DNA of 64,000 nucleotides from Inonotus obliquus (lineage: Eukaryota; Basidiomycota; Agaricomycetes; Hymenochaetales; Hymenochaetaceae): positions 558,001 through 622,000 of the forward strand of contig JAJHTX010000003.1 of the NCBI GenBank assembly GCA_032164295.1. The letters run 5' to 3'. Positions 49,107-59,828 of this stretch are shown in pieces. The notes beneath the pieces were generated by a model. It was given only the letters and a program-made list of their open reading frames with translations. It had not been told where the DNA came from and ran no database searches. The position numbers and the translations under genes are program-made. Every line of letters starts with the position of its first letter. Positions within the stretch are counted from its first letter, which is position 1.

Positions 49107-50718
49107 TATTAAAATCTGGAGAATATTTTATGTGATTTTGTAACGAACGTTGGATGGCCTAATATCAGATGTACTGCTTCTAGAAAGGCTGTAATGCGAT
49201 TTCTTAAATCCTCATTTGTTTCACGTTTTGTTCACGGGACAGAGCTGTAATTGAATGTCATGATCCGTTTCGCTCTCAACTAAACCTGGTGGCGTGTCGT
49301 GTCATGCCGACTTGAATAGCTACCTAATAAACGTCGCTCAGGACTGGCCTTGAACTTGGTTACGTTCCCATGCACCCACAGCAACTCACACTATATCCAA
49401 GAGCGTCATTCTGCTAAATTTACCATGACCGAATTGCTCAACGCAACCCGAAATGACCGAGGAATTCTCGCAGCTCTCGCCATGTGGCGTGGTGGTGAGT
49501 TTTAGAACAAGTTCCGTTTACGGAGATCATAGATCTTGTAACTTGCGGTGGCCAGACCAGGGGGCATTCCGTGAAAGCTACCGTCCGTCCCTGCATGTCT
49601 GAAAATTGTATCCTTCTTTCGAACCTCTTATCTACCTCATCATGATCCCGTATTCTCTGTGACTTTATTCCTCAGATTGGGTTTGCTCTAGATCTTCGGA
49701 TGTGCCTTTGTTTTTCGTATCAAGTGCCGTGGGAGAACCTGTTCCCATGAAAGTTTTCTGTCGTTGTTGAGAAACAGGCTCTTGAGAGACTTTACCCGTC
49801 AACGTGCGTTGATTGAGCGTAGGTTGCTGGGTAGTTATGTGATGTTCGCTGTAGGTTTTTGGTGAGAGCTGTCAACATTTGCCAGCTATGAGCTTACTAT
49901 CTCCGAACTTGAAGGCTCTTTCATTTATGGACGAGCTTTGTTTTCTGAATTCGGAATTGGAGAAACCTGTGTAGAGATGAACTTAGTTCAGCGCTCTCTT
50001 GGTGATCCCTATACATGTCTTCTTACCGGCTGCCGCAAAAGTTTCCCCATTCTGCTGAAGACAATATGTTCGCGTGATATTCGCGTGTCATGGCATGTCC
50101 TTGATGTTCATATCAAGTATGATTCCGTCCGCAGTTGAGATGAAAATTTGATACTTAGTGTTATTTTCATCCGTGAGGGAAGATATCTCTGAAAGTCTCT
50201 CACGACCAGGACATCAACGTTGTGCCAATGTGTGATTCGCCCATAAGACCAATCTAACATACAGAGGCAGAGGGAGTTTACCGGATCTGTGTCATTCCAT
50301 TCCGAGTCGCGAGTAATTTGTGGACCATGTCAGTGGGAAGGGGAGAAAACGGGAGATGTTGATATTGCCGTCAAATTGATAAACTAAAGGTGTCCGCGTT
50401 TTCTGGTATCCAGCACAAGAAATAGACATTGCACACACACACCCTCTCCCTTTATACTACTGTGTACATATCGTTACAGCTATTCTACATGTACATATTT
50501 AGCCAATCATTCAAACCGATTTTCTGCAAACATGGAACGTAGTATCTGTGGGAATGAAAAGGAATGGAGCAATCCTTCAAGCTGTATTTCAGCTCTTTCC
50601 GTAACCTGGGAGGTGGCCTAATGTCTTTGGTGGTTGGCTTAACCCCAGTTCTAGAGGATCAAAGTAAGACCAGGACTGAGAAAAGTGAGACAGCCACTTA
50701 CTTACATTTATCAGTATA
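49107..50718. other. Intergenic 1.6 kb, possible remnant
   Basis: An ATG at 49424 opens about 25 coding-like codons (MTELLNATRNDRGILAALAM) ending at a gtgagt donor near 49495, but no continuing exon could be found. A 66-codon frame at 49938-50138 has no recognisable features. CA-rich bases lie near 50430. I call no gene here; the first exon-like piece may be a relic. Confidence 0.4.
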
Positions 50719-51594
50719 TCACATAGTCAATGAACGCATACCGCGAGCCAGGTGTTGTACGGCGCTTTCAATCATCCTCGTCTGCAGAAGTCCACAAGCA
50801 CCGGATTCCACGTGTTGGCAGAGAGCGCTGAGCACCGTGAACTCCGAACCGCACCCTCGCATCGGACAGTGGTAAATTCGCTCCAAGTGGCGAGGACTCT
50901 TGAGATGTGTATTGAGAGAATCAAGCGTCCTGAACGCGGAATTGCATAGGAAGCACTCGTAGGCGTCGCCGTTCCAGGAGAGCTCTGTCGCTAAGTAGTT
51001 TGGCTCCGGTGGAGGATGGTGTGCACCGCCAGGGGCGGCGATCATTCGAGCGGGGTTTGTAATGACGTTTTGATGGTCGATCTGTGCGACATATTTGTTA
51101 ACCATCTTCCGCGTGACGCCCGAAGGGCACGTGTTGCTCTCTGCATGGTGTAGTAACCCGGATATGGAAGAAAAGGCCTTGCCGCATCTGTGTGCAGGGC
51201 ATGCAAGCCATCGCGGAGTGTGGACAGACGATGCATTATGCGCGGAAAGGCTCTTCGCCGAGGAGAAATGGCGATTGCAGCTGCGACAATAATGGTGGGA
51301 ATCCTCGTTGTGGGAGGCAAGCGCGTCAAACGTTTTGAATACCTTACTGCAAGGTCTGCAGGCAAAATGTTCCTCTTCGCCATGGTCGAGATAGTCCTCC
51401 AAATCCTCAAAGGGTTCGTCGCAGTCGTCGCAAAAGTAGTGGTTCCGTTTACAGTGTTTCCTCAGTTTCGCAAAAGAGGCGAGGGATATATCGCAGATAC
51501 TACAGTTTGGATGTTTGGAAGAGTTACGTGTGTGCTGGGACAACGCACTATCATCCGAGAACCAGCGTCGACACAGGTTGCAGTAGGACGACAT
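50719..51594 (-). CDS. C2H2 zinc-finger protein, intact paralogue (291 aa)
   Basis: A single-exon frame begins MSSYCNLCRRWFSDDSALSQH. Cys-pair and His-pair fingers repeat through residues 4-170 (CxxC...HxxxH, for example CSICDISLASFAKLRKH, CRSCNRHFSSAKSLSAH), with a longer-spaced finger CPAHRCGKAF. A linker with a KYVAQIDHQNVITNPARMI core follows, then two more fingers (YECFLCNSAFRTLDSLNTH and CPMRGCGSEFTVLSALCQH) and a short helical tail. The many fingers suggest nucleic-acid binding in the nucleus; the target is unknown. The gene 0.5 kb upstream on the same strand is a diverged copy. Confidence 0.85.
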   Translation of the reverse strand: MSSYCNLCRRWFSDDSALSQHTRNSSKHPNCSICDISLASFAKLRKHCKRNHYFCDDCDEPFEDLEDYLDHGEEEHFACRPCSKVFKTFDALASHNEDSHHYCRSCNRHFSSAKSLSAHNASSVHTPRWLACPAHRCGKAFSSISGLLHHAESNTCPSGVTRKMVNKYVAQIDHQNVITNPARMIAAPGGAHHPPPEPNYLATELSWNGDAYECFLCNSAFRTLDSLNTHLKSPRHLERIYHCPMRGCGSEFTVLSALCQHVESGACGLLQTRMIESAVQHLARGMRSLTM

Positions 51595-52104
51595 AGTGGT
51601 TCATAGTCAGGATGATTATCGATGATTTATCGCCTTTTATTCCTAGGGGTCAACTGCGCACCGTAATGCCGCAGGTGGGCTTCGATTCCCTATCCTATGA
51701 TTACATTCCCAAAAGAAACGAGTCATCTCCAAGTCTGCAGCTCCCGTGCCCTTTTGTTCACGTAATAACTCGGCAGCCGACCCAAATTGTGTAAACAAAA
51801 TGAGAACGAGACGATGAGAGTCGGATATATTGCGAGGTTCTACTCTGTAGGGTGTTACATAACATACATTAATCCATCACCAGCACAATATCAATCGAAC
51901 AATCCACAATAGTAGCTTCTGTTCCATAAATATTGGGTTCCGACCACCGCATATAGGCAGCATTTGCAGCTGCGAATCTGCAGGCAGGGGTTGCCACTGG
52001 TCTTTTTGATTGAAAGGGATTAGCCCATCGTAGAAACGGGAGAAAGTCGAATCCTCCTCACTCTGCTGTAATACTTCAGAGACTGATGGTCTTCATCCCA
52101 CGAG
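51595..52104. other. Spacer between tandem zinc-finger genes
   Basis: It contains the promoter of the intact zinc-finger gene. At 52076-52104 there is leftover coding sequence of the second copy in another frame: the C-terminal helix (VVQDAVQHLTRGMK) can still be read down to a TGA at 52076-52078. Confidence 0.6.
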
Positions 52105-52896
52105 TCAGGTGCTGAACGGCATCTTGAACCACCTTTGCTGGCAGAGAGCGCTAAGCACAGTAAACTGTATATTGCAACCGCGCTTGGGACAATGGTACAT
52201 CGGTTGAAAATGTCGAGGACTCTTGAGGTGTTGATTCAGCGAGATGAGCGTCCGAAACTCTGCGTTGCATAGGATACACTCGTAACCAGAGCCATTCCAC
52301 GAGCGTTCAGTTGCCCAGTATTCAACCTCTGTGCCTCCCCCAATCATGCGCGACGGGTCTGTGATAATATTATGACTATCGATCTCAGCCAGCCGGGAGT
52401 TGATAAACTTGCGCGTAATGCCAGATTTGCAAGTGCCACTTTCCGCATGAAGGATCAGGGCGGATATGGAGACAAATACCTTTCCGCACGAGAATCCAGG
52501 GCAGACGAACGACTTCGGCGCGTGAGTAGAGGACGCGCGATGAGCGGCGAGAATCGCTTCTGACTTGAACAGGCGGTCACAATCGCGACAGTAGTAGTGT
52601 TTCGCTTCTTTATGGTCCGCCAACGCGCGAGACGTCGAGAAAATCCTAACGCATGAATGGCACACGTGGTGATACGCTGAACCATGCTTGATGAAATCTG
52701 ACTCGTCCCAGAATACCTCTTCGCAGTCAAAACAGTAGTAATGTTGCTGGTCAAAGTGCCTCGTGAGTTCGTCCTCGGAACTGAATGAAATAACGCAAGA
52801 GTCGCAATAAGGGTGATTCGCGCTAGAGTGTTGAGGATGCTGAAATAAGGCTTTGGCATGAGGAAACGTACGATCGCAATGCTCGCAGTACACCAT
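52105..52896 (-). CDS. C2H2 zinc-finger protein, paralogue with altered C-terminus (263 aa)
   Basis: A single-exon frame starts MVYCEHCDRTFPHAKALFQH at 52896 and follows the neighbour at 50719-51594 finger by finger, including the linker (LAEIDSHNIITDPSRMI) and the sixth finger (YECILCNAEFRTLISLNQH). The copies agree up to TVLSALCQ. There this one lacks about a dozen codons and shifts frame, so it ends in QRWFKMPFST. The last finger loses its second His pair, while the old C-terminal helix persists in another frame to 52076. The protein probably still folds and binds through its other fingers. Tandem duplication followed by tail loss is the simplest history. A short intron restoring the frame is possible but has no proper GT...AG borders. 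Confidence 0.8.
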   Translation of the reverse strand: MVYCEHCDRTFPHAKALFQHPQHSSANHPYCDSCVISFSSEDELTRHFDQQHYYCFDCEEVFWDESDFIKHGSAYHHVCHSCVRIFSTSRALADHKEAKHYYCRDCDRLFKSEAILAAHRASSTHAPKSFVCPGFSCGKVFVSISALILHAESGTCKSGITRKFINSRLAEIDSHNIITDPSRMIGGGTEVEYWATERSWNGSGYECILCNAEFRTLISLNQHLKSPRHFQPMYHCPKRGCNIQFTVLSALCQQRWFKMPFST

Positions 52897-53433
52897 CGTG
52901 ATTTAAGGCGAGGCGATTGGCCCTATATCGCAGGGTAAAAGTGATGAAGGGCTCTTGGCGGATATTGCCGATGACATTGAAGCGGAGTTTGAACTGAAGG
53001 ACTACCAAGCAGTCTTATTACATAATATGGATGCAATGTCTGTCTGAAAAGAAGTCTACGCTGACAACACGAAAGCCGAATTGTCAAGGTACTATGTAAT
53101 CAATCTCATGTAGTAGAAAAGCGTTTGCCACAGGCTCGAAGTATTATTGTTATTGTTTCTTTCTGCCACATAGCATCGGTTTACGTAACAAAGGCGATAT
53201 GGAATTTCCTTTTACGCCACACCAGTAGTGTGGCGTCCACCTTTACCTTTTGCACAAAGGCGGCTCTACTTTGCATAAAACCCTCGCACACAATCCACAA
53301 GCCCATTACTACGTCTCCCGCAGACAACCCCAATTAGCTGGTACATTCCGACTCCCTATACATCACGTTCGTGGCTATGATAGCTTGTAGGTCAACTTTG
53401 CCCCTTTATGAATTCTAATCCACTAGACTTAGT
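52897..53433. promoter_or_regulatory. Divergent intergenic region between zinc-finger and AT-hook genes
   Basis: Both neighbouring genes start outward from this 537 bp, so it should contain both promoters. No long frame, repeat or RNA gene is evident. Confidence 0.4.
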
Positions 53434-55077
53434 ATGATTATAGTATTTAAGGCCAGATTTCGAGGGAATACGAATATCCCCATAAAAAGCCAACACCATG
53501 AACCTCCACAATCATCTACGAGCACAGCGGTTGCACCCGATTTGGGAAGGGTCCACGTTGAAGATTGGACCAGACTTCCACCAAAATTCAGACTAAAGAA
53601 GATCCCATATTTTAAGAAGTCTGAAACGTGCCCATCTAATCAGGGATCTTCGAGCTGTAGCACTCCTTCAAGCGCAACCGCTGCAGATGGGAGTCCTGTC
53701 ATGGCTCGACTGGACTCGTTAGAAGCCACAAAGAGCCAACAAAGAAAACTCGCTTCAGTGGCTACTGCGGCTCCATCCATTGAACATATCCTCGACCTCG
53801 ATTCTTATAATCTAATCCCGAGCCACTTCACATCCTTTGACCCTTCGTGCCGGAATTCAGTCGATACTGGACTTATGCTAGAAAACGTAACTATCCCAAC
53901 CCTCCCTTCAACCGGAACTAGTACATCGCATGCCACCCGAAGCTCTACTCCCTTATCTCCATCCGGCTCTTCATCATTAATTCCATCATCTTCGTCTTCA
54001 ACAACATCAACAGAGCATTCTTCCTATTCAGCTACACAAAATCTAGACCATAACACAACCAATGTTGACGAATTACCGAGTCGTAGCACCAAGCGACGGC
54101 GGCAACCTGGAGCGACCAAGTGCGAAACGCGGACCGTCGCGTTGTCACTGCGACCGTTGGGTCCAGTTCATCTCGAGTATGACTATATGATTGCGCGAAA
54201 AGAGCTCTCGACTGCCGTTGCGACGGCGGCGTACGACCTATTCGGCTTTTCGGTCCCTGTGCGTAGCGATGCTATCGAGGCGAAACGACCCGGAAAAGAG
54301 TCAATTGCTTTGCTCCGTGGACATCAAATGGTACGAAAAGCTGCAGAGGCTGTAGATAGAGCAGATAGTGTACTGGAAGCAGCACTCGCGAGAGGCGAAA
54401 CACTCCAGAATACGCCTATCCCAGAAGAGTGGAGGTGGGGGAGTGAATATCTCCGGGAAGAAGAATGGGCGGTGCGAGAACCTGATTTTGTCCCGGAAAA
54501 AAGGGTCACTAGGTCCAAAACTCGACCTGAATTTCACGCGGAATCATCAGAGCCACGAGAGCGAGCCCAGAAGCGTAAGGATCGCAAAAATGATGCTCCA
54601 GGAAAGAAAGGCAGGGGCCAGTCCGGGCGGATTGAAGATAGCTCGGAGACTAGGACGACTTCGTCACGAGCGAGTCGCGGCGAAGCTACTGCTTCCCGGC
54701 GAGGCAGCTCGATACGAGGCCCATCTTCTGGTCAAACGACAACTGACTCAAGCACGACACCTCCCCGGGAGAAGCGGAAACGAGGACGTCCTTCAAAGAA
54801 CGTCCCGGAGACCTTCAATGCTCAAGATAATGAGGAGAAAGCTGCTCTGACAAAAGCAGAACCGGTTCCCGCTCCTTTTTCCTCCGCTATCGAATCTGGT
54901 TCGCCTTCTAGAGAGTTGCCCGTGAAGCGCAAGCGAGGGAGACCAAGAAAGTATCCGCTGGATCCTGTGCCCCCCTCATTGGCTCCGTCAAAGAGCGATG
55001 CAGCAACTGAAGTGGAAGCTGAAAGGCGCTCAAAGAGAAGGAGGGTAGGCTCTTCGCACACGGCGTCCTCTCGATAG
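53434..55077 (+). CDS. AT-hook nuclear protein (547 aa)
   Basis: A single long frame starts MIIVFKARFRGNTNIP. The N-terminal half is Ser/Thr-rich and mostly disordered. Residues about 235-340 are a compact helical segment (RTVALSLRPLGPVHLEYDYM ... STAVATAAYDLFGFSV). The basic C-terminal third contains two AT-hook cores, EKRKRGRPSK (about 447) and VKRKRGRPRKYP (about 500), which bind the minor groove of AT-rich DNA, and ends with a basic cluster RRSKRRRVG that may act as a nuclear signal. It may be a chromatin-associated regulator, but the family is not identified. It is convergent with the Nop8-like gene. Confidence 0.8.
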   Translation: MIIVFKARFRGNTNIPIKSQHHEPPQSSTSTAVAPDLGRVHVEDWTRLPPKFRLKKIPYFKKSETCPSNQGSSSCSTPSSATAADGSPVMARLDSLEATKSQQRKLASVATAAPSIEHILDLDSYNLIPSHFTSFDPSCRNSVDTGLMLENVTIPTLPSTGTSTSHATRSSTPLSPSGSSSLIPSSSSSTTSTEHSSYSATQNLDHNTTNVDELPSRSTKRRRQPGATKCETRTVALSLRPLGPVHLEYDYMIARKELSTAVATAAYDLFGFSVPVRSDAIEAKRPGKESIALLRGHQMVRKAAEAVDRADSVLEAALARGETLQNTPIPEEWRWGSEYLREEEWAVREPDFVPEKRVTRSKTRPEFHAESSEPRERAQKRKDRKNDAPGKKGRGQSGRIEDSSETRTTSSRASRGEATASRRGSSIRGPSSGQTTTDSSTTPPREKRKRGRPSKNVPETFNAQDNEEKAALTKAEPVPAPFSSAIESGSPSRELPVKRKRGRPRKYPLDPVPPSLAPSKSDAATEVEAERRSKRRRVGSSHTASSR

Positions 55078-55451
55078 CGACTCCCGACCACGCAGAAGTT
55101 TTGACTGCTCGTTCTAATTCCTATTCTTAATTTCATAGAGAGAGTTGGACTGTATCCGTCGCAATGGCATTAACTTTCACATACTACGAGCTTTAGTATA
55201 TATCCCTCGCAAGTACATCACATGGACAGTGACAATTTCCGAAGCATTCTGTAATCGTGTACATTTTACGCTCATATCTACATCTAGAGTACCGCATCAT
55301 TAATATAATAAACGACCAAGGGGTTCAACAGATACCTTGTAATATAATTGATTTGATGCGATCTGTTGTTCTCTGCCAGTCCAGACGGATATAACTGAGT
55401 ATCCTATCGACAAATGTCGTGTGAATTCGGACATACAAATTCGAAAACGTG
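55078..55451. terminator. Convergent 3' region of two genes
   Basis: The AT-hook gene ends at 55077 and the Nop8-like gene at 55452 from the other side. The 374 bp between them must hold both poly(A) sites. AT-rich stretches such as attaatataataaacg near 55300 fit this. No separate gene is seen. Confidence 0.4.
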
Positions 55452-57329
55452 CTAGTCCTGAGCAACAGCACCTCGTCTTCGGGAACTCTTCACAGCCTCG
55501 CGATGCCGCCGCTTCCAATCCCGAGTCAACTCAACCTTTCGAGACTCCCATCTTGCGCGGATCTCCTCGTCACTTTCCGTTCGAAAGAAGTTCGATGTTC
55601 GAGAAAAGATGTCTCGAGGATCGCCAGGCTTGATCACAAGTGGTGAATGAGGGTTGAGGGAATGCGGAAAGAAGAAGGGAAGCTTTGGGTCGAAATTAAA
55701 CGTCGTTAGCCTAGCGCTGCGGCTGGCTGCAGCAGGAATCGACTGCTGTACGTTGAGATCTGAAGGTGGTGGAATAGGCCGCGGAGCCGAGATAGGAGGT
55801 ATTTCATCATCCAGTTCGAGGTCAAGATTACCGAGAATCGAGAAACCGGCTACATACGTGAGAATGAAAGAACGAGACCATTATTTAGCATTGCTCATGA
55901 TGGGCAAAATAAACGTACCATCTTCAGGACGGGGTGCGAACATGTCTTTGAGACTCATAGTTTGTACCGTTGTTTGAGAAGGTGACTGAGTCACCGTCTC
56001 TTCGGCTCGTTGAATAGTCTGGGATTGTGTGTTCTCCCCAGCAACCTTGCTAGCTTTATTTTGTAGATGTGCCTTTATCGTCCGCGGAACGTATTCAATC
56101 GAATCATCCTCTTCATCGGGCCGATGCATGGCTGCCGCTTCAGAATCATCAGGCTGTTGCTGCTTCCCAACATCCACGTCTAAATCACTGAGGCTCTCTC
56201 TACCACCCCAATCATCATCATCTACGTTAGAATTACCATTCGCGGTCCCTGAACTGAAGAGGAAGTCGAGGAACGCGAGGGTACGCTCTTTCTCTTGAAC
56301 AAGGTCTGGGAATCCTTCTGGTCGATGTTCAGTTGCTTGTGGGAGATTGGGATTGACGGGAGCATCGTCAATATCAGGACTATTGGGCTGTGGAGAGGCT
56401 GATAGTGAACGAGGCGCTGGAGGCGTTTGAGGAGAGTAGCGTTCAGGAGGCGCAACTTCTATGCGGGGCTGAGATCTGTGCCCCTGAGCCTTCTCTGTCG
56501 GCTTTGTATCGTCCTCGGGTAGTATAATTCCGCTTCCGCCTTCTAACATAATACCACTTAGATACGTACTCCCCCATTCCTCAGGGTCAATTTTCCTTCT
56601 TCTCGCGCGCACGAGTGCGTCGCCATTCTTCTTCTTCTTCTTTCTCGCTTTCGGTAGTGTCTCTTTCGCATCGACGGGGAGTCGCTCCGGTAGCGGATGA
56701 AGTGGTCGCATGCACATAGGACGTACTAGCCGCCCTAGGGGTGTAACACGCCATCCTGGACGTAAGGACGATTGGGTAACGGGGGACATGTCGGATGCAT
56801 GTTCGCCTTGCACACCACGAGCAAGACGCCGTCGCTTTGCTAGTCGGATTTCAGGTTCATTCATGGACTCGTTCTCCCTCTTGATTCTATGAGGTCGTCA
56901 GAGATCAATGCCAGAAAAACGAGAAAGGCGACATTCAGTATACGACTAAGTATTGCGGACGTGGGGTGGCGCCGGACCAAGAGATATTATGACTTACCGC
57001 TCGCGAAAATCAGGCTTTGCCTCACCGATGCGCAACTTGGCGCCTTTCCAAGTCGTGCCACTCAAAACATTTAGACCTGATTAACACATCAACCTTGACC
57101 AACAGTACCAGGTGTCGAGAATCGTACATTTCGCCAATTGTGATTTTGTTGTCTCAAGCGTCACATAGGCATACGGTCTCGGTTGACCAAGGCTGTCAAG
57201 CTTGCCGAGTCCATCGAGAGCCTTGACATTCCCAAAAGACGAAAAACGAGTCTTGAGATCGGCAGCGGAGATTTGAGGCGTCAACCCAGAGATGTGAAGT
57301 CTTTTAGTGATCACTTCGAATTTGCTCAT
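55452..57329 (-). CDS. Nop8-like RRM protein of ribosome biogenesis (548 aa)
   Basis: Four exons (57329-57128, 57076-56998, 56886-55919, 55849-55452) splice to 548 aa starting MSKFEVITKRLHISGLTP. Residues 8-90 are an RNA-recognition motif: RLHISGL (RNP2-like), PYAYVTLE (RNP1-like) and SGTTWKGAKLRIGEAKPDF, the ending typical of Nop8-type RRMs. The middle is charged and disordered with basic clusters and acidic runs (WGGRESLSDLDVD). The C-terminus has ESDEEIRARWESRKVELTRDW and KRRHREAVKSSRRR, the conserved end of these proteins. Yeast Nop8 is a nucleolar factor for 60S subunit assembly. Assignment rests on domain order, not a search. It shares a 214-bp divergent promoter with the glycine-cleavage gene. 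Confidence 0.78.
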
Positions 57330-57543
57330 TGTCACCGACTTGAAGGGAAAATATCAAGGATACTCATAAAAGTCTCAAGAAAAGACGACCGGCTGCGACG
57401 CGTCGGAATATACCATGGCACGCTGTATAGGTTAGGGCCGGTTCGATTTCCGTATGATCCGCCAGTGCCAGGCCAGCAGTGACCATCTTGTCTTCCGACA
57501 TTAAAGTATAGCAGCCAGCTTATGCTAAGACGAGGCAGACACA
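57330..57543. promoter_or_regulatory. Short bidirectional promoter
   Basis: Only 214 bp separates the start codons of the divergent Nop8-like and T-protein genes, so they very likely share one nucleosome-free promoter. No specific factor motif was recognised. Confidence 0.55.
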
Positions 57544-58935
57544 ATGTTAGCGACTCTGAGTGTATCCGCATCTCGTACATTGTGCTCTCTTCAAGTTCGA
57601 GGCTTCAAGTCCACTGCGCGAGCTGCGCAAGAAATCCGAAAGACGGGTCTGTACGACTTTCACGTTGAGAATGGCGCGAAAATGGTTCCGTTTGCGGGCT
57701 ATTCGATGCCCTTGTCGTATGGGAGTGTCGGCACCGGTGAGAACTCAAGCGTTTCTGTGAAGATACGAGATAGCTTACTGTCCTTAGTTGCCAGTCACCA
57801 CCACGTCCGAAACTCAGTTGGTCTTTTCGACGTTGGACACATGCTTCAATCCAAGTCCGTCTGTCTTTTGAATCTTTATGGCCTTCGACTTATGCACCTT
57901 TTCCAAGCTTCCTCGGTGGATCGGCGACCGAGTTTCTTGAATGGCTGACACCTTCTTCCCTTGGCACACTTGCTCCCTATTCTTCCACTCTCTCTGTCCT
58001 ACTGAACGAAAAAGGGGGGATAATAGACGATACTGTAATCACAAAACACGCGTCTGACGCTTTTTACGTCGTCACCAACGCCGGACGACGTGACCGAGAT
58101 TTGGCCTGGTTCCGAGAGCGCCTGGATGAATGGAACTCGGGTTCCATTGCAAAGGAGAAAGGCACCGTTGAGCACGAGGTTCTGGAAAACTGGGGGCTCG
58201 TCGCCCTGCAAGGTCCAGATGCTGCTGGGTTACTACAAGGTCTCACTGCGTTCGACTTACGCGGTTTGACGTTTGGTCGCTCTGCGTTCGTCCCGCTTGA
58301 GGGATTCAATCTACACGTTGCTCGTGGAGGGTACACAGGAGAAGATGGTTTCGAGATCTCTATCCCACCCTCCCAGACACTCGAAGTTACCAAGCTCCTT
58401 CATCGTCCCCCTGTGCAGCTTGCAGGATTGGGAGCACGCGATAGTCTAAGATTGGAGGCAGGTCTGTGCTTGTACGGGCATGATTTAGATGAAGACACGT
58501 CTCCAGTTGAAGCAGGATTGACATGGGTAGTAGGGAAAGACAGGAGAGAGAAGGGAGGGTTTATCGGCGCAGACCTTGTGAAGAAGCATATTAAGGAGGG
58601 ACCACCACGGCGCCGGATAGGGCTTATTGTTGAAGGTGCTCCAGCGCGAGGTATGTTATCAATGTCCTCATGATTCACGCCATCCCGCGCTTATTGTAGC
58701 CATGATTATAGAGGGGGCACCTATACAAACACCTGACGGAAGCACCCGCCTTGGGACTGTCACCTCCGGAATTCCCTCGCCTTCCCTTGCTAAGAACGTT
58801 GCAATGGGATATGTCACATCAGGACATCACAAGAAGGGTACCGAACTAGCTGTTGAGGTGCGCGGAAAGCTGAGAAAAGCGGTTGTATCCCCAATGCCGT
58901 TCGTCCCGACGCGATACTATAGGGGTGAGAGTTGA
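57544..58935 (+). CDS. GCV1: Mitochondrial glycine-cleavage T-protein (aminomethyltransferase, 408 aa)
   Basis: Four exons (57544-57736, 57788-57854, 57908-58650, 58712-58935) give 408 aa. The N-terminus ([20 protein letters not shown]) is basic and hydroxylated with no acidic residues, a good mitochondrial presequence. The mature part begins [28 protein letters not shown] holds the conserved Asp of the family; [34 protein letters not shown] and [20 protein letters not shown] follow in order, with the C-terminal barrel (NVAMGYV). It transfers the methylene of lipoyl-bound aminomethyl to tetrahydrofolate, releasing ammonia, with the P, H and L proteins in the matrix. Length is normal for the family and no key residue is missing. 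Confidence 0.95.
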
Positions 58936-59449
58936 AGGAACGATGCGTGGTCCAACACTTGGAATTGGGAAATGGAGGAAACGTTGCAACAGTACCCAGA
59001 ATAAGCTAATATTCGATACTTCTTTATGCTACACGCTACTGCTAGTTCTTGCTCACATAATTGCAATGAAAAGCTTGCCATGTCCCTGTTGGTGATGCGT
59101 TTCGTGCACTTTTTGCACTTGAAAGCATACTTGATTCATTGGATTGTCCATTTCATTTGGAACTTCTTATTGTCTGGATACGTGCCATGTTATTTGTCAA
59201 GTGAGCTCCTTCCCTTGTCATGTTGAGACGGCTGACATGGTCGAATAAACTCTTGCCAGAATAACGATGCTCGACCCTCTTGCTTAACAAGAACATTTCT
59301 TATTTCAAGATAATATCAACAATTTCTCTGGGGTCGGGCGCTTCAATACTACTCGAAAACATCTTCATACTCTGTGGAACGCAGTCAGTCAAGCACCGTC
59401 AGCACACAGTGAGGCATACATACTCGAATGCTACTTCCTTCAGTGGTTA
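58936..59449. other. Intergenic, convergent 3' flanks
   Basis: The T-protein gene ends at 58935 and the small gene at 59450 comes from the other side. The DNA between them has short T-rich frames only; no gene is supported. Confidence 0.45.
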
Positions 59450-59828
59450 CTAAGCTTTCGGTGCGATCACGACCTCGATATCCTTCATCGATCTGACGGT
59501 GATATAAACTGTCTGGTTTTTGGCGGTGACATAAAAGCCACGACGCTCTGTATCATCCTTGTTCCTGATGACGGCAACATCCCAACCATGTCGAGACCAC
59601 TGTCCTTCAGGAATACCGAAATTATCGACGAGGTTGTACCAATCATCCGATCCACCGGAATAGTTAGAAACGAAGGCTTGATAAGGGTCATTATTTAGAG
59701 CCCTAATGCAAACTTTCTCGCCGATGAACGTATACTTGTCGGTCTGAGCATGAAGAATGGACGGTTGAAGGTGAATTTGTTAGTTGAATAGTATTGGGCA
59801 TAGGTATGTCCTGTTGACTTACAGACAT
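59450..59828 (-). CDS. Small protein, paralogue A (99 aa), 6-nt first coding exon
   Basis: Exon 1 is only ATGTCT (59828-59823), followed by gtaagt and a 79-nt intron. Exon 2 (59743-59450) continues TDKYTFIGEKVCIRALNNDP and ends VVIAPKA. The protein has WYNL, WSRHGWDVAVIRNKDDTERR and TVYITVRSM, all shared with the divergent gene at 61006. Alternating strands suggest a small beta-sandwich without signal peptide. Similar small proteins seem common in agaricomycetes, but I know of no function. The intron position is the same in both copies, which supports the splice model. Confidence 0.8.
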
